Shown in pieces: positions 1-9,677 of a DNA stretch of 64,000 nucleotides. Both the position numbers and the translations under genes were made by a program. Origin of the DNA: Pseudomonas sp. St316 (lineage in GTDB: Bacteria; Pseudomonadota; Gammaproteobacteria; Pseudomonadales; Pseudomonadaceae). The notes below the pieces were generated by a model. It saw only the letters and a list, made by a program, of their open reading frames with translations. It had not been told where the DNA came from and did not search any database. Within the stretch, counting starts at the first letter, position 1. Each line of letters starts with the position of its first letter. Location: positions 3,410,001 through 3,474,000 of the forward strand of contig NZ_AP021901.1 of the NCBI RefSeq assembly GCF_018325905.1, written 5' to 3'.

Positions 1-76
1 CCATCCGCCTCTCCCATTCGTTTTAAGTCGATCGCTTGCTCTTAAAACCCCACACACTTTGACTCTTGAGAATATT

Positions 77-1285
77 ATGACCAGACGCCATTCGCTATCA
101 GCTTCAGTGGCAGCAATCGCTACTTTTTTCTGGCTGTCGACGACGCTTGCAGGGCTTGCACCCATCAATAGCGTCGAGGACGCCGTCAAGTTCGAATCCT
201 CGCTGTTTATTCCTACTGGGAAATTCTGGAACAAGCCCACGGGTACGCCGGGCGCGCCAGGCCAGTTGATCCGTTCGGAGCAGGCGCAGGATTACCGTAT
301 TCCCAAAGGCGCGTCCGCCACCCGCATTCTGTACTGGTCCAATGACCTGTATCAGAGCCCTACGATTGCCTCAGCCGTGCTGATCAAACCAGCCGGCGCT
401 GCGCCAAAGGACGGTTATCCGTTGGTGGTTTGGGCGCACGGCACCATGGGTGTAGGGCAAATGTGCGGCGCCTCGAACTCGGTTGATGTGGGCTACAACG
501 TCATGCCGCTCCTGGCGCAGGGTTTTGCCGTGCTGGCCGTTGACTATGCAGGTCTGGCCACCGAAGGCGGCCACGGTTACATGAACAAAATCGTCAACGC
601 CACGGATGTCATCAACGCGGTGCCTGCGGCTCAGAAAGCGGTGAAAGGCGTTACTCGGCAATGGGTCGCGATCGGTCACTCACAAGGCGCTCAGGCCGTG
701 TGGGGGGTTGCCGAGCAGCAAGCCTTGCGCAGGGATCCCCATTACCTGGCTTCCGTGGCCCTCGCCCCGGCGGTCGGCGGCGCCGATCTGCTTGAGGCTA
801 ACGCTCAGCAACAGGGCGCTTTGTTCTACCCCGTCTACATGGCCAGGGCGATCAAACAGCAATTCCCAGGTTTTGACATCAACACGATGCTTACCCCCGA
901 AGCAGCGGCGCGCTACGACGACCTGGTGAACAAAGGTTGCTACTTCTATGCGCAAGCGGCATTCGCACAGGCCAAACCCGGCAGCGTGCTGAAGACCGAC
1001 TGGTCCACCCAGCCCTACGTGTCTGATTTTTTTGCGATCAACCAAGTAGGTAACAAGGCCACTGCCGGTCCCTTGCTGGTTGTCATCGGCACAGCTGACG
1101 ACGCCACGCCGCCTGCCGTGATCGAAGCACAGGCCAAGAAGGCCTGCGCAGCCGGCAACTCGATCGTACTGCGCTGGTTCCCTGGCGATCATGTGGGGAT
1201 GCTCCAAACGTCGCTCGCCGACGTGACGGCGTGGATCAAGGACAGATTTGCCGGCAAGGCCGTAACCGGGGCTTGCGCCAACTGA
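77..1285 (+). CDS. Secreted lipase / alpha-beta hydrolase
   Basis: A 402-residue alpha/beta hydrolase of the secretory lipase type, probably cleaving ester bonds outside the cytoplasm. The N-terminus (about residues 1-26) looks like a signal peptide: RR, a hydrophobic run, then an Ala-Gly cut region. The nucleophile elbow GHSQG is at residues 200-204 (Ser202). A late Asp pair in GTADDATPP (about 341-342) and His372 in PGDHVG complete a plausible triad. An upstream in-frame TTG at 59 exists, but ATG at 77 has GAG at 68-70 as a ribosome site and begins the signal peptide cleanly. It is monocistronic and converges on the next gene. The true substrate cannot be read from sequence. Confidence 0.8.
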   Translation: MTRRHSLSASVAAIATFFWLSTTLAGLAPINSVEDAVKFESSLFIPTGKFWNKPTGTPGAPGQLIRSEQAQDYRIPKGASATRILYWSNDLYQSPTIASAVLIKPAGAAPKDGYPLVVWAHGTMGVGQMCGASNSVDVGYNVMPLLAQGFAVLAVDYAGLATEGGHGYMNKIVNATDVINAVPAAQKAVKGVTRQWVAIGHSQGAQAVWGVAEQQALRRDPHYLASVALAPAVGGADLLEANAQQQGALFYPVYMARAIKQQFPGFDINTMLTPEAAARYDDLVNKGCYFYAQAAFAQAKPGSVLKTDWSTQPYVSDFFAINQVGNKATAGPLLVVIGTADDATPPAVIEAQAKKACAAGNSIVLRWFPGDHVGMLQTSLADVTAWIKDRFAGKAVTGACAN

Positions 1286-1299
1286 CGCCCCCTGCAACC

Positions 1300-1330
1300 G
1301 AGGGCGAAGTGCTGTGCGGCTTCGTCCCTC
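1300..1330. terminator. Hairpin between convergent genes
   Basis: GAGGGCGAAG (1300-1309) can pair with CTTCGTCCCTC (1320-1330) with one bulged T. It lies 15 bp past the lipase stop and just before the end of the convergent oxidoreductase, so it could stop transcription from both sides. There is no clear T-tract. Confidence 0.45.
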
Positions 1331-1341
1331 CCCGACGTGAG

Positions 1342-2277
1342 TCAGCGAGAGAAGTCCGCCACGACCTTGCCGGTTCCTGAGGCGCTGCGATTACGTTCGA
1401 TGGCTTGCGGGATGTCATTGAAACCAACGACCTTGCCAATCCTGGACTGCAGCGTGCCGCTGGCGATTTCCTGGGCCAGCGTCTCCAGCAACGCGGGGTC
1501 AGGTTTGTTCATGAACCAGAGGCCTCGGCGATTCGCCGGCGTGCGCGCCAGAATGTCGGGGGATGAGGTGCCAACAATCACGCCGTTTTCCGCCAACACC
1601 TGCCACGAGCGATCCAGTACCTCACCCCCGACGTAGTCGAGCACCAGGTCAATGCCCTGGATGACGTCCTCGAAACGTTGGGATCGATAGTCAAGGACGT
1701 GGTCCGCCCCCAGGCGGCGCACATACTCCAAGTCAGCCGCGCCGGCCGTGGCGAAGACTTCAGCGGCGGCACGCTTGGCGTATTGCACGGCATAGGTGCC
1801 CAGTGCACCCGCCGCGCCGTGAATGAGAATTCGCTGGCCGGGGTGAATCGGCCCGGCGTGATGAAGACTCTTCCAGGCGGCGACGGCGGCGACGGGAATC
1901 GCCGCAGCCTGGACGTCATCCAGGGTTTCAGGCGTAGGGGAAAGACTCGCTTCACTGACGGTCACGAATTCAGCGTACGCGCCCAGCCCACCCACCGCGC
2001 CCATAACTCGATCGCCCATACGAAAGCGCGTGACACCGGCACCGACCGCCTCGACGACGCCCGCCATTTCGGCTCCGAGGACGATCGGCAGTGGCAACGG
2101 GAAGGCACTTCGCACCAGGCCTTCACGGACCTTCCAATCGATGCCGTTCACGCCGGCGGCTCGAATGCGAACCAGAACCTGGCCTTGTGCTGGTTCATGT
2201 TTTTCGATCTCGGCCACTTGCGCGGCGTCAGCGCCGCCGTAGGCTCGGATCAGTACAGCGCGTTGCAGTGTGTTCAT
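1342..2277 (-). CDS. Zinc-free NAD(P)H:quinone oxidoreductase (MDR family)
   Basis: A medium-chain dehydrogenase/reductase of 311 residues, the quinone-reductase branch without structural zinc cysteines. The N-terminal GroES-like half contains AAGVNGIDWKVREG (about 40-53). The nucleotide-binding motif GAAGALGTYAVQ is near residue 154. It should reduce quinones or activated alkenes with NADPH in the cytoplasm. The open frame extends further upstream, but ATG at 2277 starts the family's normal N-terminus and has GAGAAAT upstream. It is divergent from a LysR gene about 100 bp away, which is its likely regulator. Confidence 0.8.
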   Translation of the reverse strand: MNTLQRAVLIRAYGGADAAQVAEIEKHEPAQGQVLVRIRAAGVNGIDWKVREGLVRSAFPLPLPIVLGAEMAGVVEAVGAGVTRFRMGDRVMGAVGGLGAYAEFVTVSEASLSPTPETLDDVQAAAIPVAAVAAWKSLHHAGPIHPGQRILIHGAAGALGTYAVQYAKRAAAEVFATAGAADLEYVRRLGADHVLDYRSQRFEDVIQGIDLVLDYVGGEVLDRSWQVLAENGVIVGTSSPDILARTPANRRGLWFMNKPDPALLETLAQEIASGTLQSRIGKVVGFNDIPQAIERNRSASGTGKVVADFSR

Positions 2278-2378
2278 TGCAATTTCTCGTCTTGAGTGCG
2301 ATGACGAGACGATAGGCTGTTGCACGGACGAAGCAGAGACACCAAAATGCAGACACTTCGTTTCAAAAATGGAACACC

Positions 2379-3254
2379 ATGAACCTGAACGCACTGATCG
2401 ATTTCATGATCGTCGCAACGAATGAGGGGCTGGGGAAGGCAAGCCGTGCGAGCGGTATCTCCAAAGCCACCTTATCGCGACGAATCGCCGACCTGGAGGA
2501 ACAACTGGGCGTAAGGCTGATCGAGCGCAGCGCTCGCGGCTTGAAGCTCACCGAGGCCGGCGAAAGCCTGATGGCACGCACAGAAGGTCCGTTGGGCGAA
2601 GTGGCCGAAGCGATGAAGGCAGCCCGTGAGGGCTTATCGACACCTCGCGGACGCTTGCGTGTTGCCTCCCCAGTGCTGTTCTCCCAGCTTGCGATGGGCC
2701 GCATTGGCGTCGAATTCTGTAGCGCCTATCCAGAGGTTGAAATCGAAGTCGTGGCAGAGGATCGCCTGGTCGACCTGGTCGAGGAACACTATGACGTCGC
2801 GATTCGGATCAACCCGTCCCCTGACAGCCGTCTGGTCGGCCGCTGCTTCGCCAAGGACAGGCTGGTGGTTGTGGCGGCGCCTGAAGTGTCCAAGCCTATG
2901 CCCGGCGCAATCAGACACGTGCCCTGCATCGTCACGTCGAGTTTTCAGCCCACCCACTGGAGTCTCGATGGAGGGCAGTTGATCCTGGATCCGATCCCGA
3001 AGCTGCGGTTCTCTTCGTTACTGATGGTTCGCGATGCGGCTATCGCGGGCGGCGGCGCGGCTTTGATCCCCCAGTCCATCGCCTGGAACCAGCTTGCCCG
3101 TGGCGAGTTGGTCCAGTGGGGCACGGTCTCGGGTGAAGAACCGGCACTCTGGGTATTGCATACATCCAGGCGCCTTGCTGCGCCGAAGGTTCGCGCTTTC
3201 GTTGACTTCATGTGTGCGAGATATCCGGATATGTCTTTGGTTCTGAAGGGTTAG
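2379..3254 (+). CDS. LysR-family transcriptional regulator
   Basis: A 291-residue LysR regulator. The N-terminal winged helix-turn-helix (about 1-60) reads ASRASGISKATLSRRIADLE, followed by the effector-binding domain (about 90-285) beginning after the RGRLRVASP linker. It is the type that usually governs a divergent oxidoreductase gene. The 101-bp gap to the quinone oxidoreductase would hold the shared promoter. The effector is unknown. Confidence 0.85.
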   Translation: MNLNALIDFMIVATNEGLGKASRASGISKATLSRRIADLEEQLGVRLIERSARGLKLTEAGESLMARTEGPLGEVAEAMKAAREGLSTPRGRLRVASPVLFSQLAMGRIGVEFCSAYPEVEIEVVAEDRLVDLVEEHYDVAIRINPSPDSRLVGRCFAKDRLVVVAAPEVSKPMPGAIRHVPCIVTSSFQPTHWSLDGGQLILDPIPKLRFSSLLMVRDAAIAGGGAALIPQSIAWNQLARGELVQWGTVSGEEPALWVLHTSRRLAAPKVRAFVDFMCARYPDMSLVLKG

Positions 3255-3328
3255 AGGACCGGAACCAGGGCGTGCCTCATTCTATCCCCAGGGCGCGGGG
3301 GGCCACGATCTTCTCGCCCTGGCGAGCC

Positions 3329-3362
3329 GCTCTCGATGGTCTCAGCGGTACGCATCGAGAGC
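3329..3362. terminator. Hairpin between convergent LysR and hydrolase genes
   Basis: A perfect inverted repeat, GCTCTCGATG (3329-3338) against CATCGAGAGC (3353-3362), with a 14-nt loop. It sits in the gap between two convergent stop codons. No T-tract is obvious. Confidence 0.45.
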
Positions 3363-3403
3363 CGCGGCCCGGTTACCGGATGAGAATCAGCGGTGCTGAC
3401 CCA

Positions 3404-4261
3404 TCAGGCCTGGGAGCCACCGGTACGGATCCAGGCACTGGCGAAACGGACGTAAGCATCGGGGGCGTCCTCCCAGGCGAAGTGGCCGCAATCGATGACC
3501 TCGTGTCGGCAGTTCGGCAGGATGCGCTGGAGAAAGTCTCCATTCGACGGCGGCACGAGCGGGTCGCCCTGCCCCGATAGGACCAAGACCGGCGTCACGA
3601 TGCTTTTGGCGAGCGCGGGAAGCTTCGGCAGGTCCGTCGGATAGGCGCGCACGTAGGCCGCTGCCTCGGCGAAACGTCCATTGGCAGAAGAAAGGCGATA
3701 GTCCTCCATCACCTCCACCGGCGTCTGCGCGGCAATGTGCGCCCGGAGCATATCGACGATCGGTGCGGCATCGGAACCGACGTCGAGCGCGCTTTCCGGG
3801 GCGTCTATGGTTCCGCGCAGTTGCTCGCCAAGCAGGTCCATGTCGGTCCCGCCGCAGCCCACCGTGAGGGTTGCGAATCGGGTTGGCTGTTTGGCGGCTG
3901 CGAACAGGAAGGCGGTCGTTCCAATGTCGGGTCCGATGGCATGGCAGCGCTCGATGCCGAGTTTGTCGAGAAGCCTGAGGATGAAGTCGCCCATGCCTTC
4001 TGGCGAGAGGGCGCCCCGACTTATGTCCGACCGACCGAAACCAGGCAGGTCGATCGCGACGAGGGGACCGATGTCGGCCAGTTGAGGCCAGATCAGCCGG
4101 AACGCGTAGACGCTCTCTGGCCAAGGGCTGGTCAGCACGATCGGCGTGCCTTCGCTGGCTCCACCGCGGACGAGCCTGATAGAGAGACCTTCGAATTCGA
4201 TGGTCTGCGGCGTGGGAAATTGCTGGGGTGTATCGGTCGCTACCAAACTGTTGGCGGTCAT
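3404..4261 (-). CDS. Alpha/beta hydrolase, epoxide-hydrolase/dehalogenase-like
   Basis: A 285-residue alpha/beta hydrolase in which the nucleophile elbow is GPDIG, so the nucleophile is Asp112 rather than Ser. Asp nucleophiles are characteristic of epoxide hydrolases and haloalkane/haloacetate dehalogenases. The DLPGFGRSD segment (about 71-79) and a C-terminal His260 in CGHFAWED fit the fold. ATG at 4261 was chosen over a longer upstream frame because family homology begins there (residues IEFEGLSIRLV). It is divergent from a GlxA-type regulator that may control it. The substrate is not identifiable. Confidence 0.75.
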   Translation of the reverse strand: MTANSLVATDTPQQFPTPQTIEFEGLSIRLVRGGASEGTPIVLTSPWPESVYAFRLIWPQLADIGPLVAIDLPGFGRSDISRGALSPEGMGDFILRLLDKLGIERCHAIGPDIGTTAFLFAAAKQPTRFATLTVGCGGTDMDLLGEQLRGTIDAPESALDVGSDAAPIVDMLRAHIAAQTPVEVMEDYRLSSANGRFAEAAAYVRAYPTDLPKLPALAKSIVTPVLVLSGQGDPLVPPSNGDFLQRILPNCRHEVIDCGHFAWEDAPDAYVRFASAWIRTGGSQA

Positions 4262-4372
4262 TGTGTGTGTGTCCTGGTGGCCCGCACTTTGCGGTGGCAA
4301 CAAACGTATCACTGGAGCACTTCGTCCTAAATGTCGTATAAACGGCGTTTTAAGACATCCGGAAGATTTTTG

Positions 4373-5299
4373 ATGCGCAAAGTCGGCTTTATGCTTTATC
4401 CCGGCTATTCGGCGATGAGCCTTGTTGTCTCGACGGTGTTCGAGATGGCCAATCTGCAGGCGGGAGAGACCCTCTACGGCGTGCACATGCTGTCGGTGCA
4501 CGGTGGCTCCATTCGGACCTCGGCCGGCTTCCAGATTTTGTCGGATCGATTCTCGAGTGAGCCGCTCGACCTATTGGTGGTCGGAGGGAGCATTGAGGAT
4601 CCGCCCCCTGAAGCGTTGGCGCTCCTGCGCCAGGCACCCCACTTTGCCCGACGGATTGCCGCACCCTGCACTGGCGCCCTGATCCTCGCTGAAGCGGGAC
4701 TACTCGATGGGCGACGCGCCACGACCCACTGGATGTACGCGCGAGGTATGGCCGAGCGCTATCCCAAGGTCAAGGTAGAAGAGGATCGCATCTTCATCGC
4801 CGATGGGCCCATCTGGACATCGGCGGGGATGAGCGCGGGTATCGACTTGGCGCTTGCCCTCGTCGAGGACGATCTCGGCATTGAGGTGGCGCGGCAGGTG
4901 GCTCGAAAGATGGTCTTGTACCACCGCCGAAGCGGTGGCCAGTCTCAGTTCTCCACCTTGCTCGAGCTGGAACCGAAGTCGGACAGGATGCAGGCCGTGC
5001 TGATCCACGCGCAGCGGAATCTCGCGAGCCGACTGTCGGTGGAAGATCTCGCCGAGGTCGCGCACCTGTCGCCGCGCCAGTTCAGCCGGGCGTTTCAGTC
5101 CGAGACAGGGCAATCACCAGCCAAGGCCATCGAGCATATGCGTTTGGAGGCGGCCCGGGCGATGATGGAGGAGACAAACCATCCCATCGATCTGGTTGCT
5201 CAGCAGACTGGCTTTGCAGACCGGGACCGCATGCGGCGCGCGTTCATTCGGTCCTATGGTCAACCGCCGCAGGCTGTGCGACGCGCGGCCAGGGCCTGA
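4373..5299 (+). CDS. GlxA-family regulator (DJ-1/PfpI + AraC HTH)
   Basis: A 308-residue regulator with an N-terminal DJ-1/PfpI-like domain (about 1-180) and a C-terminal AraC-type pair of helix-turn-helices (about 210-305; LSVEDLAEVAHLSPRQFSRAF). The Cys in AAPCTGALILAEAG is at the nucleophile-elbow position of the class I amidotransferase-like domain. ATG at 4373 follows GGAAG at 4361-4365; an earlier in-frame ATG at 4331 lacks this. The 111-bp divergent gap to the Asp-nucleophile hydrolase suggests local control. Confidence 0.85.
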   Translation: MRKVGFMLYPGYSAMSLVVSTVFEMANLQAGETLYGVHMLSVHGGSIRTSAGFQILSDRFSSEPLDLLVVGGSIEDPPPEALALLRQAPHFARRIAAPCTGALILAEAGLLDGRRATTHWMYARGMAERYPKVKVEEDRIFIADGPIWTSAGMSAGIDLALALVEDDLGIEVARQVARKMVLYHRRSGGQSQFSTLLELEPKSDRMQAVLIHAQRNLASRLSVEDLAEVAHLSPRQFSRAFQSETGQSPAKAIEHMRLEAARAMMEETNHPIDLVAQQTGFADRDRMRRAFIRSYGQPPQAVRRAARA

Positions 5300-5385
5300 A
5301 TGTCATGCAGGCGGTAGTGCCTCACCCAGGTGCGGATTTTTTCTCGGATACTGACCACTGCCACGCTAGCAGCTTCCCTGCGCCG

Positions 5386-6108
5386 TCACCGACCAGAAAG
5401 GGGGTTTACGCCAATCGGGTGCAGTTTTTCATCGAACTCATCAAGTGAGACGAATGAAAACGCTTGCAGTGTGTCCAGCGAACGCAGGTGCTGTCGATAC
5501 ATCGCTAACTGAGCAACACGTGCTTGCTGGGAAATGTACGGTACGTGATAGGCAACAAAGGTCTCAAGCACGGCCATCCCGGTATAGGCCAACGTTCCAC
5601 GCAGGATAGGCCGGAGCATGTCGTTGAGTTCACCGTGCACGCCACCACTCACCAACATGTGTGGTTGACCGCCGACAGTAATGGCGAGCATGGCTTTCTT
5701 GCCAGCCAGCCCCCCCTGGTCGTAAAAACGCTTCCCGCCATAGCAGATACCAGAAACCAATACCCGGTCTATCCAGCCTTTCATGATCGCCGGCATCGAG
5801 AACCAATAGATTGGGAAGTTGAAGATCACCAGATCAGCCTTCAGCAACTTGTCCAACTCCGCCTGGATATCCGGAGCCAGTGTGCGTTGCGAACAATTGT
5901 GACGCTGTTCCAAGGCATACGTCAGGTACTCTGAATTTACACGGCTGCCAAAGTCGGCCGCGCTGGCGATCGGATTCCAGCTCATGGCATACAGGTCAGA
6001 CACTTCGACAGAGTGCCCTTGCTCCCTTAGCTCTTCGACCGCCAGATCTTTCATGGCCGCATTGAACGATTGCGGCTCGTTGTGCGCATGGATAATGAGG
6101 ATGTGCAT
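5386..6108 (-). CDS. NAD(P)H dehydrogenase (quinone), flavodoxin-fold
   Basis: A 240-residue flavodoxin-like oxidoreductase of the NQO1/MdaB type. It begins MHILIIHAHNEPQSFNAAMK, the typical FMN/FAD phosphate-binding start. A second conserved block, NFPIYWFSMPAIMKGWIDRV, is near residues 115-135, and GGxxHxxxxGG-like residues follow near 160. It is a cytoplasmic two-electron reducer of quinones or nitro compounds. ATG at 6108 was selected because the upstream extension has no homology. It lies 37 bp downstream of the frameshifted acyl-CoA dehydrogenase on the same strand and may share its transcript. Confidence 0.8.
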   Translation of the reverse strand: MHILIIHAHNEPQSFNAAMKDLAVEELREQGHSVEVSDLYAMSWNPIASAADFGSRVNSEYLTYALEQRHNCSQRTLAPDIQAELDKLLKADLVIFNFPIYWFSMPAIMKGWIDRVLVSGICYGGKRFYDQGGLAGKKAMLAITVGGQPHMLVSGGVHGELNDMLRPILRGTLAYTGMAVLETFVAYHVPYISQQARVAQLAMYRQHLRSLDTLQAFSFVSLDEFDEKLHPIGVNPLSGR

Positions 6109-6145
6109 TGGACAGCGCTCCATTGGGCTCGGGTTGGCCAGCCCA

Positions 6146-7392
6146 TCAGCCGGTGATGTCTTTACCGAAGATGGCGCGTGCAATGACTAGTTTCTGAATC
6201 TCATTGGTACCCTCATATATTTCAGCGATCTTGCAATCGCGATAGATCTCTTCGACACGATAGTGCGAACCATCCGCCGCGAGCTCGCGCATAAAGCCAT
6301 AACCACCAAAGATCTGTACCGCGTCCCGGGCGAATTCACCGGCAAGGTTAGTGCCGTACCATTTGGCCATCGCGGCCTCGGGTTCCGGGAAAACGAGCCC
6401 TTCGTCCTTGCGCAACGCCGCCTTGAGGTACAAGTTGCGGGCGTTCTCGATTTCAGTGGCGCGCTCGGCCATCTTGAACTGCCAGTGTTGGAACTGCGCG
6501 ATGGCTTTGCCAAAGGCCCGGCGCGACTTGAGCCGCGCGATACTGTGATCAAACAACGCCTGAGCCATGCCGGTCCCGCTGGCGGCAATCCCTATGCGTC
6601 CGAGTGTCAGCGTTTGCAAGGCTATCTTGAGACCTTCACCCGGCTGGCCAAGGACGTTCGTCATGGGCACCTTGACGTTGTCGAAGTAGATATCCGCCGT
6701 CAGTTGACCATGGTTGCCTATTTTCTTGTCGGGCTCGCCTACACGAACACCTGGCCAATTCAACTCGACCACCAACTCGGTCATACGCGCGCCATCGACA
6801 CAGAGCAGTACAACAAAGTCGGCAACTGGGGCGTTGGAAATGAAACGCTTGCGGCCGCTGACGATGTAACCATCTTCGGTGCGGGTAGCGTGGGTGCCCA
6901 TGGCTTCAACGCTCAAGTCGGTACTGGCATCGGGCTCGGTAGTTGCGAAACTCCCGATCTTGTCGCCGCTGAGCAAAGGCCTGAGATAGCGTTTCTTGAT
7001 TGAGTCCGCCCCGTAGTTCAGCGCATTACCCGCGAGAATGCAGTGCACGTCCACGATGGCGGCCACCGAGTTTGAGTGGTAGGCCAACTCCTCGATCATC
7101 ACGGCAGTGGCCGCGGTGGGGTATCTGAGCCCTCGCCCCCGACATCGGCGGTAAAGGGAATGCCAAATAAACCGGCCTTGGCCATTTTGGCGAACAAGTC
7201 ACGCGGGAACGCAGCAACGGACTCCTCTGTGTGACCAATGGCGTAAGCCATCGGAGCGACATGTTCGTCGGCGAAACGACGAATCTCCTGACGTATAGCC
7301 AGGATTTCCTGCGGGGTATCCAGGTCGTGATACAGGCGATCCTGGTGACGCGCAACAGTCGCATTGACCGAAGTATTGGCAAGGAGGGTCAT
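6146..7392 (-). pseudogene. Acyl-CoA dehydrogenase, single-base frameshift
   Basis: The gene begins at ATG 7392 (AGAAGAG upstream) and reads about 88 codons to GIPFTADVGGEG. It then shifts: the continuing frame reads LRYPTAATAVMIEEL and runs to the stop at 6146. Adding one C on the minus strand around 7127-7132 restores a 415-residue acyl-CoA dehydrogenase. The remainder is intact, including the C-terminal catalytic-Glu motif IYEGTNEIQ and the FAD-contact region QIFGGYGF. The enzyme would carry out flavin-dependent alpha,beta-desaturation of an acyl-CoA. As written it is broken, by recent mutation or by a base-calling error. It is divergent from a GlxA-type regulator. Confidence 0.85.
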
Positions 7393-7520
7393 GGTTATCT
7401 CTTCTGTAGCCTGGGGAAGCAACGTGGTGTGAACGGTAAGCAAACTGATGGAATGACGTAATAGGCAAAAACGACGGTAAATATGCGAATATCGCCACCC
7501 ACACCCAAAAAGGTTCTGCC

Positions 7521-8513
7521 ATGACCACCGTTGCGATTCTGGGTTTTGACGACTCCTATGCCTCTGTTGTGGGAGGTTTTGCTGACATGCTTCAGGTCGC
7601 CAATGCGCACATGTCAAAACAGGGGATGCCGCCGTCAGGTCTGTTTGAATGGCATTTCATATCGCAGAACGGCCGGCCTGTGCGCGCGAGCAATGGCCTT
7701 GAGCTTGGCATGCGGGCGCTGCCGAAGAACCAGCATTATGATTTGGTCTTTATTCCCAGCCTGCACTATCGTGGTTGGCAGCACTTCCAGGGTTTCCTGG
7801 AAAAGCATCTAGCTGTCCGTGACTGGCTGGTTCAGCAATGGCGAAATGGTGCATGGCTGTGCGCAAATTGCACCGGCACCTTTCTACTCGCAGAGACGGG
7901 TTTGCTTGATAACAAAGTGGCAACCACCACTTGGTGGCTGGAGGAGCATTTCCGCAGCCGATTCCCGAAGGTTGATCTGCAAATGCGTCCAGTGGTGACT
8001 GAATCCGAACGCCTGGTATGCGGTGGCGCACATGCCACGTTTTTGTTGCAAGCGGTTCACGTGCTTAACAAATTCGCCGGAGAGGCCATCGCCAGGCAAT
8101 GCGCCCGCAGCATGCTGATCGACTTGACCCAAACGACGCAGACACCTTTCCAGCCCCTTATCGCCGACAAGACCCACAATGATCCCTTGATTCAACGCGC
8201 ACAAAAGTGGCTTCAGGAACATTTGGTCGAACAGGTACGCATGAATGACCTGGCGCAGCTGTTGGCCGTCAGCGAACGTACATTGATACGCCGCTTCAAT
8301 AAAGTGCTTGAGCTGTCACCGCTCACCTATCTGCAGAACCTGCGCATTGATACGGCGCGAGCTTTGCTGGAGGCCGGGGACCTGAGCACCGAGCGAATCG
8401 CTCACTATGTCGGTTACAGCGACATCAGTTCGTTTTCACGCCTATTTCGTGAGCGTGTTGGGTTCACACCGGGCGCTTACAGAGCGAGGTTTCAGTTACC
8501 TATGGGGGACTGA
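7521..8513 (+). CDS. GlxA-family regulator (DJ-1/PfpI + AraC HTH)
   Basis: A 330-residue regulator with the same architecture as the one at 4373: a DJ-1/PfpI-like domain (about 1-190, with ANCTGTFLLAETGLL at the elbow) and an AraC-type HTH region (about 220-325; MNDLAQLLAVSERTLIRRF). The two are only distantly similar, so this is not a local duplication. ATG at 7521 follows AAAAAGG. The 128-bp divergent gap to the acyl-CoA dehydrogenase suggests it controls that gene and perhaps the quinone reductase behind it. Confidence 0.85.
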   Translation: MTTVAILGFDDSYASVVGGFADMLQVANAHMSKQGMPPSGLFEWHFISQNGRPVRASNGLELGMRALPKNQHYDLVFIPSLHYRGWQHFQGFLEKHLAVRDWLVQQWRNGAWLCANCTGTFLLAETGLLDNKVATTTWWLEEHFRSRFPKVDLQMRPVVTESERLVCGGAHATFLLQAVHVLNKFAGEAIARQCARSMLIDLTQTTQTPFQPLIADKTHNDPLIQRAQKWLQEHLVEQVRMNDLAQLLAVSERTLIRRFNKVLELSPLTYLQNLRIDTARALLEAGDLSTERIAHYVGYSDISSFSRLFRERVGFTPGAYRARFQLPMGD

Positions 8514-8666
8514 CCCAGGTGCGGTGCGCGCCCAGAGCGCCACGGACTGCGCAAGCCCGTGGAGCATCAGGGTGGTTTTGCCTTTACTCGCGGCAACACA
8601 GGCAACTTCCACGTCGCCCGGGCAATTTGATGCGGTTAGAAGTTTTCGAATACTGGGGGCGTCCCG

Positions 8667-9668
8667 TTATTTCACCTTGACGATGACCTTGCCTTTCGCC
8701 CGACCGGTTTCAACATAAGCCAAGGCATCCGGGGTGGATTCGAATGGAAAAACCCGGTCCACCACCGGGCGTATGACCCGAGCATCGATCAGAGCGGTGA
8801 TCTTGCGCAATTGATCGCCGCTGGCCCGCATGTAAAGGAATGAATAGATCACGCCGCGACGTTTCGCCTTTTTCCTGATTCCGTAACTCAACAGGCCCAT
8901 GACCAGTTTCAGGAACCCGGACAACCCAGCACTTTTCGCAAAGTCAGCATCCGGTGGTCCAGAGATCGAGATCAGCCTTCCTCCAGGCTTCAAAACCTGC
9001 AGTGATTTCTCCAGGGTTTCGGTGCCTAGACTATTCAAGACGAGGTCGTAACCGTGCAGAACCTTTTCGAAATCGTCTTTTTTATAGTCGATCACGATGT
9101 CCGCACCGAGCTGTTTGACCCACTCGATGTTTGTGGTGCTCGTGGTCGTCGCGACATACGCCCCCAGGTGCTTGGCCAGCTGAATGGCCACCGTTCCAAC
9201 GCCGCCAGAGCCTGCATGGATAAGCACCTTTTGTCCTTTCTTAACGTCCGCTTTTTCAACCAGCGCCTGCCAAGCCGTCAATCCAACCAAAGGAATGGAA
9301 GCGGCCTCCTCCATGCTGAGCGCCTTCGGCTTGATCGCCAGAGAACTTTCCCTTATCGCGATAAACTCAGCGAACGCGCCGATCCGGTTGTCATCGGGGC
9401 GCGCATAGACCTCGTCACCCGGCTTGAATCGCTGGACTCGTGAACCGACGCGAACAACCACTCCCGCCAAGTCGTTGCCCATGATCAGCGGCATGCGATA
9501 AGGCAAAATCATTTTGAACTCGCCATCCCTGATTTTCAGATCCAGCGGGTTTACACCCGCTGCATGGATCTCGACCAGAACATCGTCCTTGCCCAATTCA
9601 GGTTCCGGCCTGTCGGTCGCCCGCAATGCAACCTTTTTTCCATAGCGATCAATACTGAATGCTTTCAT
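8667..9668 (-). CDS. NADP-dependent quinone oxidoreductase (MDR family)
   Basis: A 333-residue medium-chain reductase without zinc-binding cysteines. The GroES-like half has HAAGVNPLDLKIRDGEFK (about 34-51), the nucleotide motif is GSGGVGTVAIQLAKHLGA near residue 155, and the C-terminus ends GKVIVKVK as in many quinone reductases. AAGGA precedes ATG at 9668. It is third in a probable operon with the membrane protein and the DUF2147 gene (gaps 48 and 9 bp). That operon reads away from the TetR gene across the paired operator sites. Confidence 0.8.
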   Translation of the reverse strand: MKAFSIDRYGKKVALRATDRPEPELGKDDVLVEIHAAGVNPLDLKIRDGEFKMILPYRMPLIMGNDLAGVVVRVGSRVQRFKPGDEVYARPDDNRIGAFAEFIAIRESSLAIKPKALSMEEAASIPLVGLTAWQALVEKADVKKGQKVLIHAGSGGVGTVAIQLAKHLGAYVATTTSTTNIEWVKQLGADIVIDYKKDDFEKVLHGYDLVLNSLGTETLEKSLQVLKPGGRLISISGPPDADFAKSAGLSGFLKLVMGLLSYGIRKKAKRRGVIYSFLYMRASGDQLRKITALIDARVIRPVVDRVFPFESTPDALAYVETGRAKGKVIVKVK

Positions 9669-9677
9669 CGTAGGTCC

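Noticed and set aside
7099..7617. A separate protein in the first frame of the split acyl-CoA dehydrogenase
   Set aside because: It is simply the 5' part of the frameshifted gene plus an upstream extension without homology.
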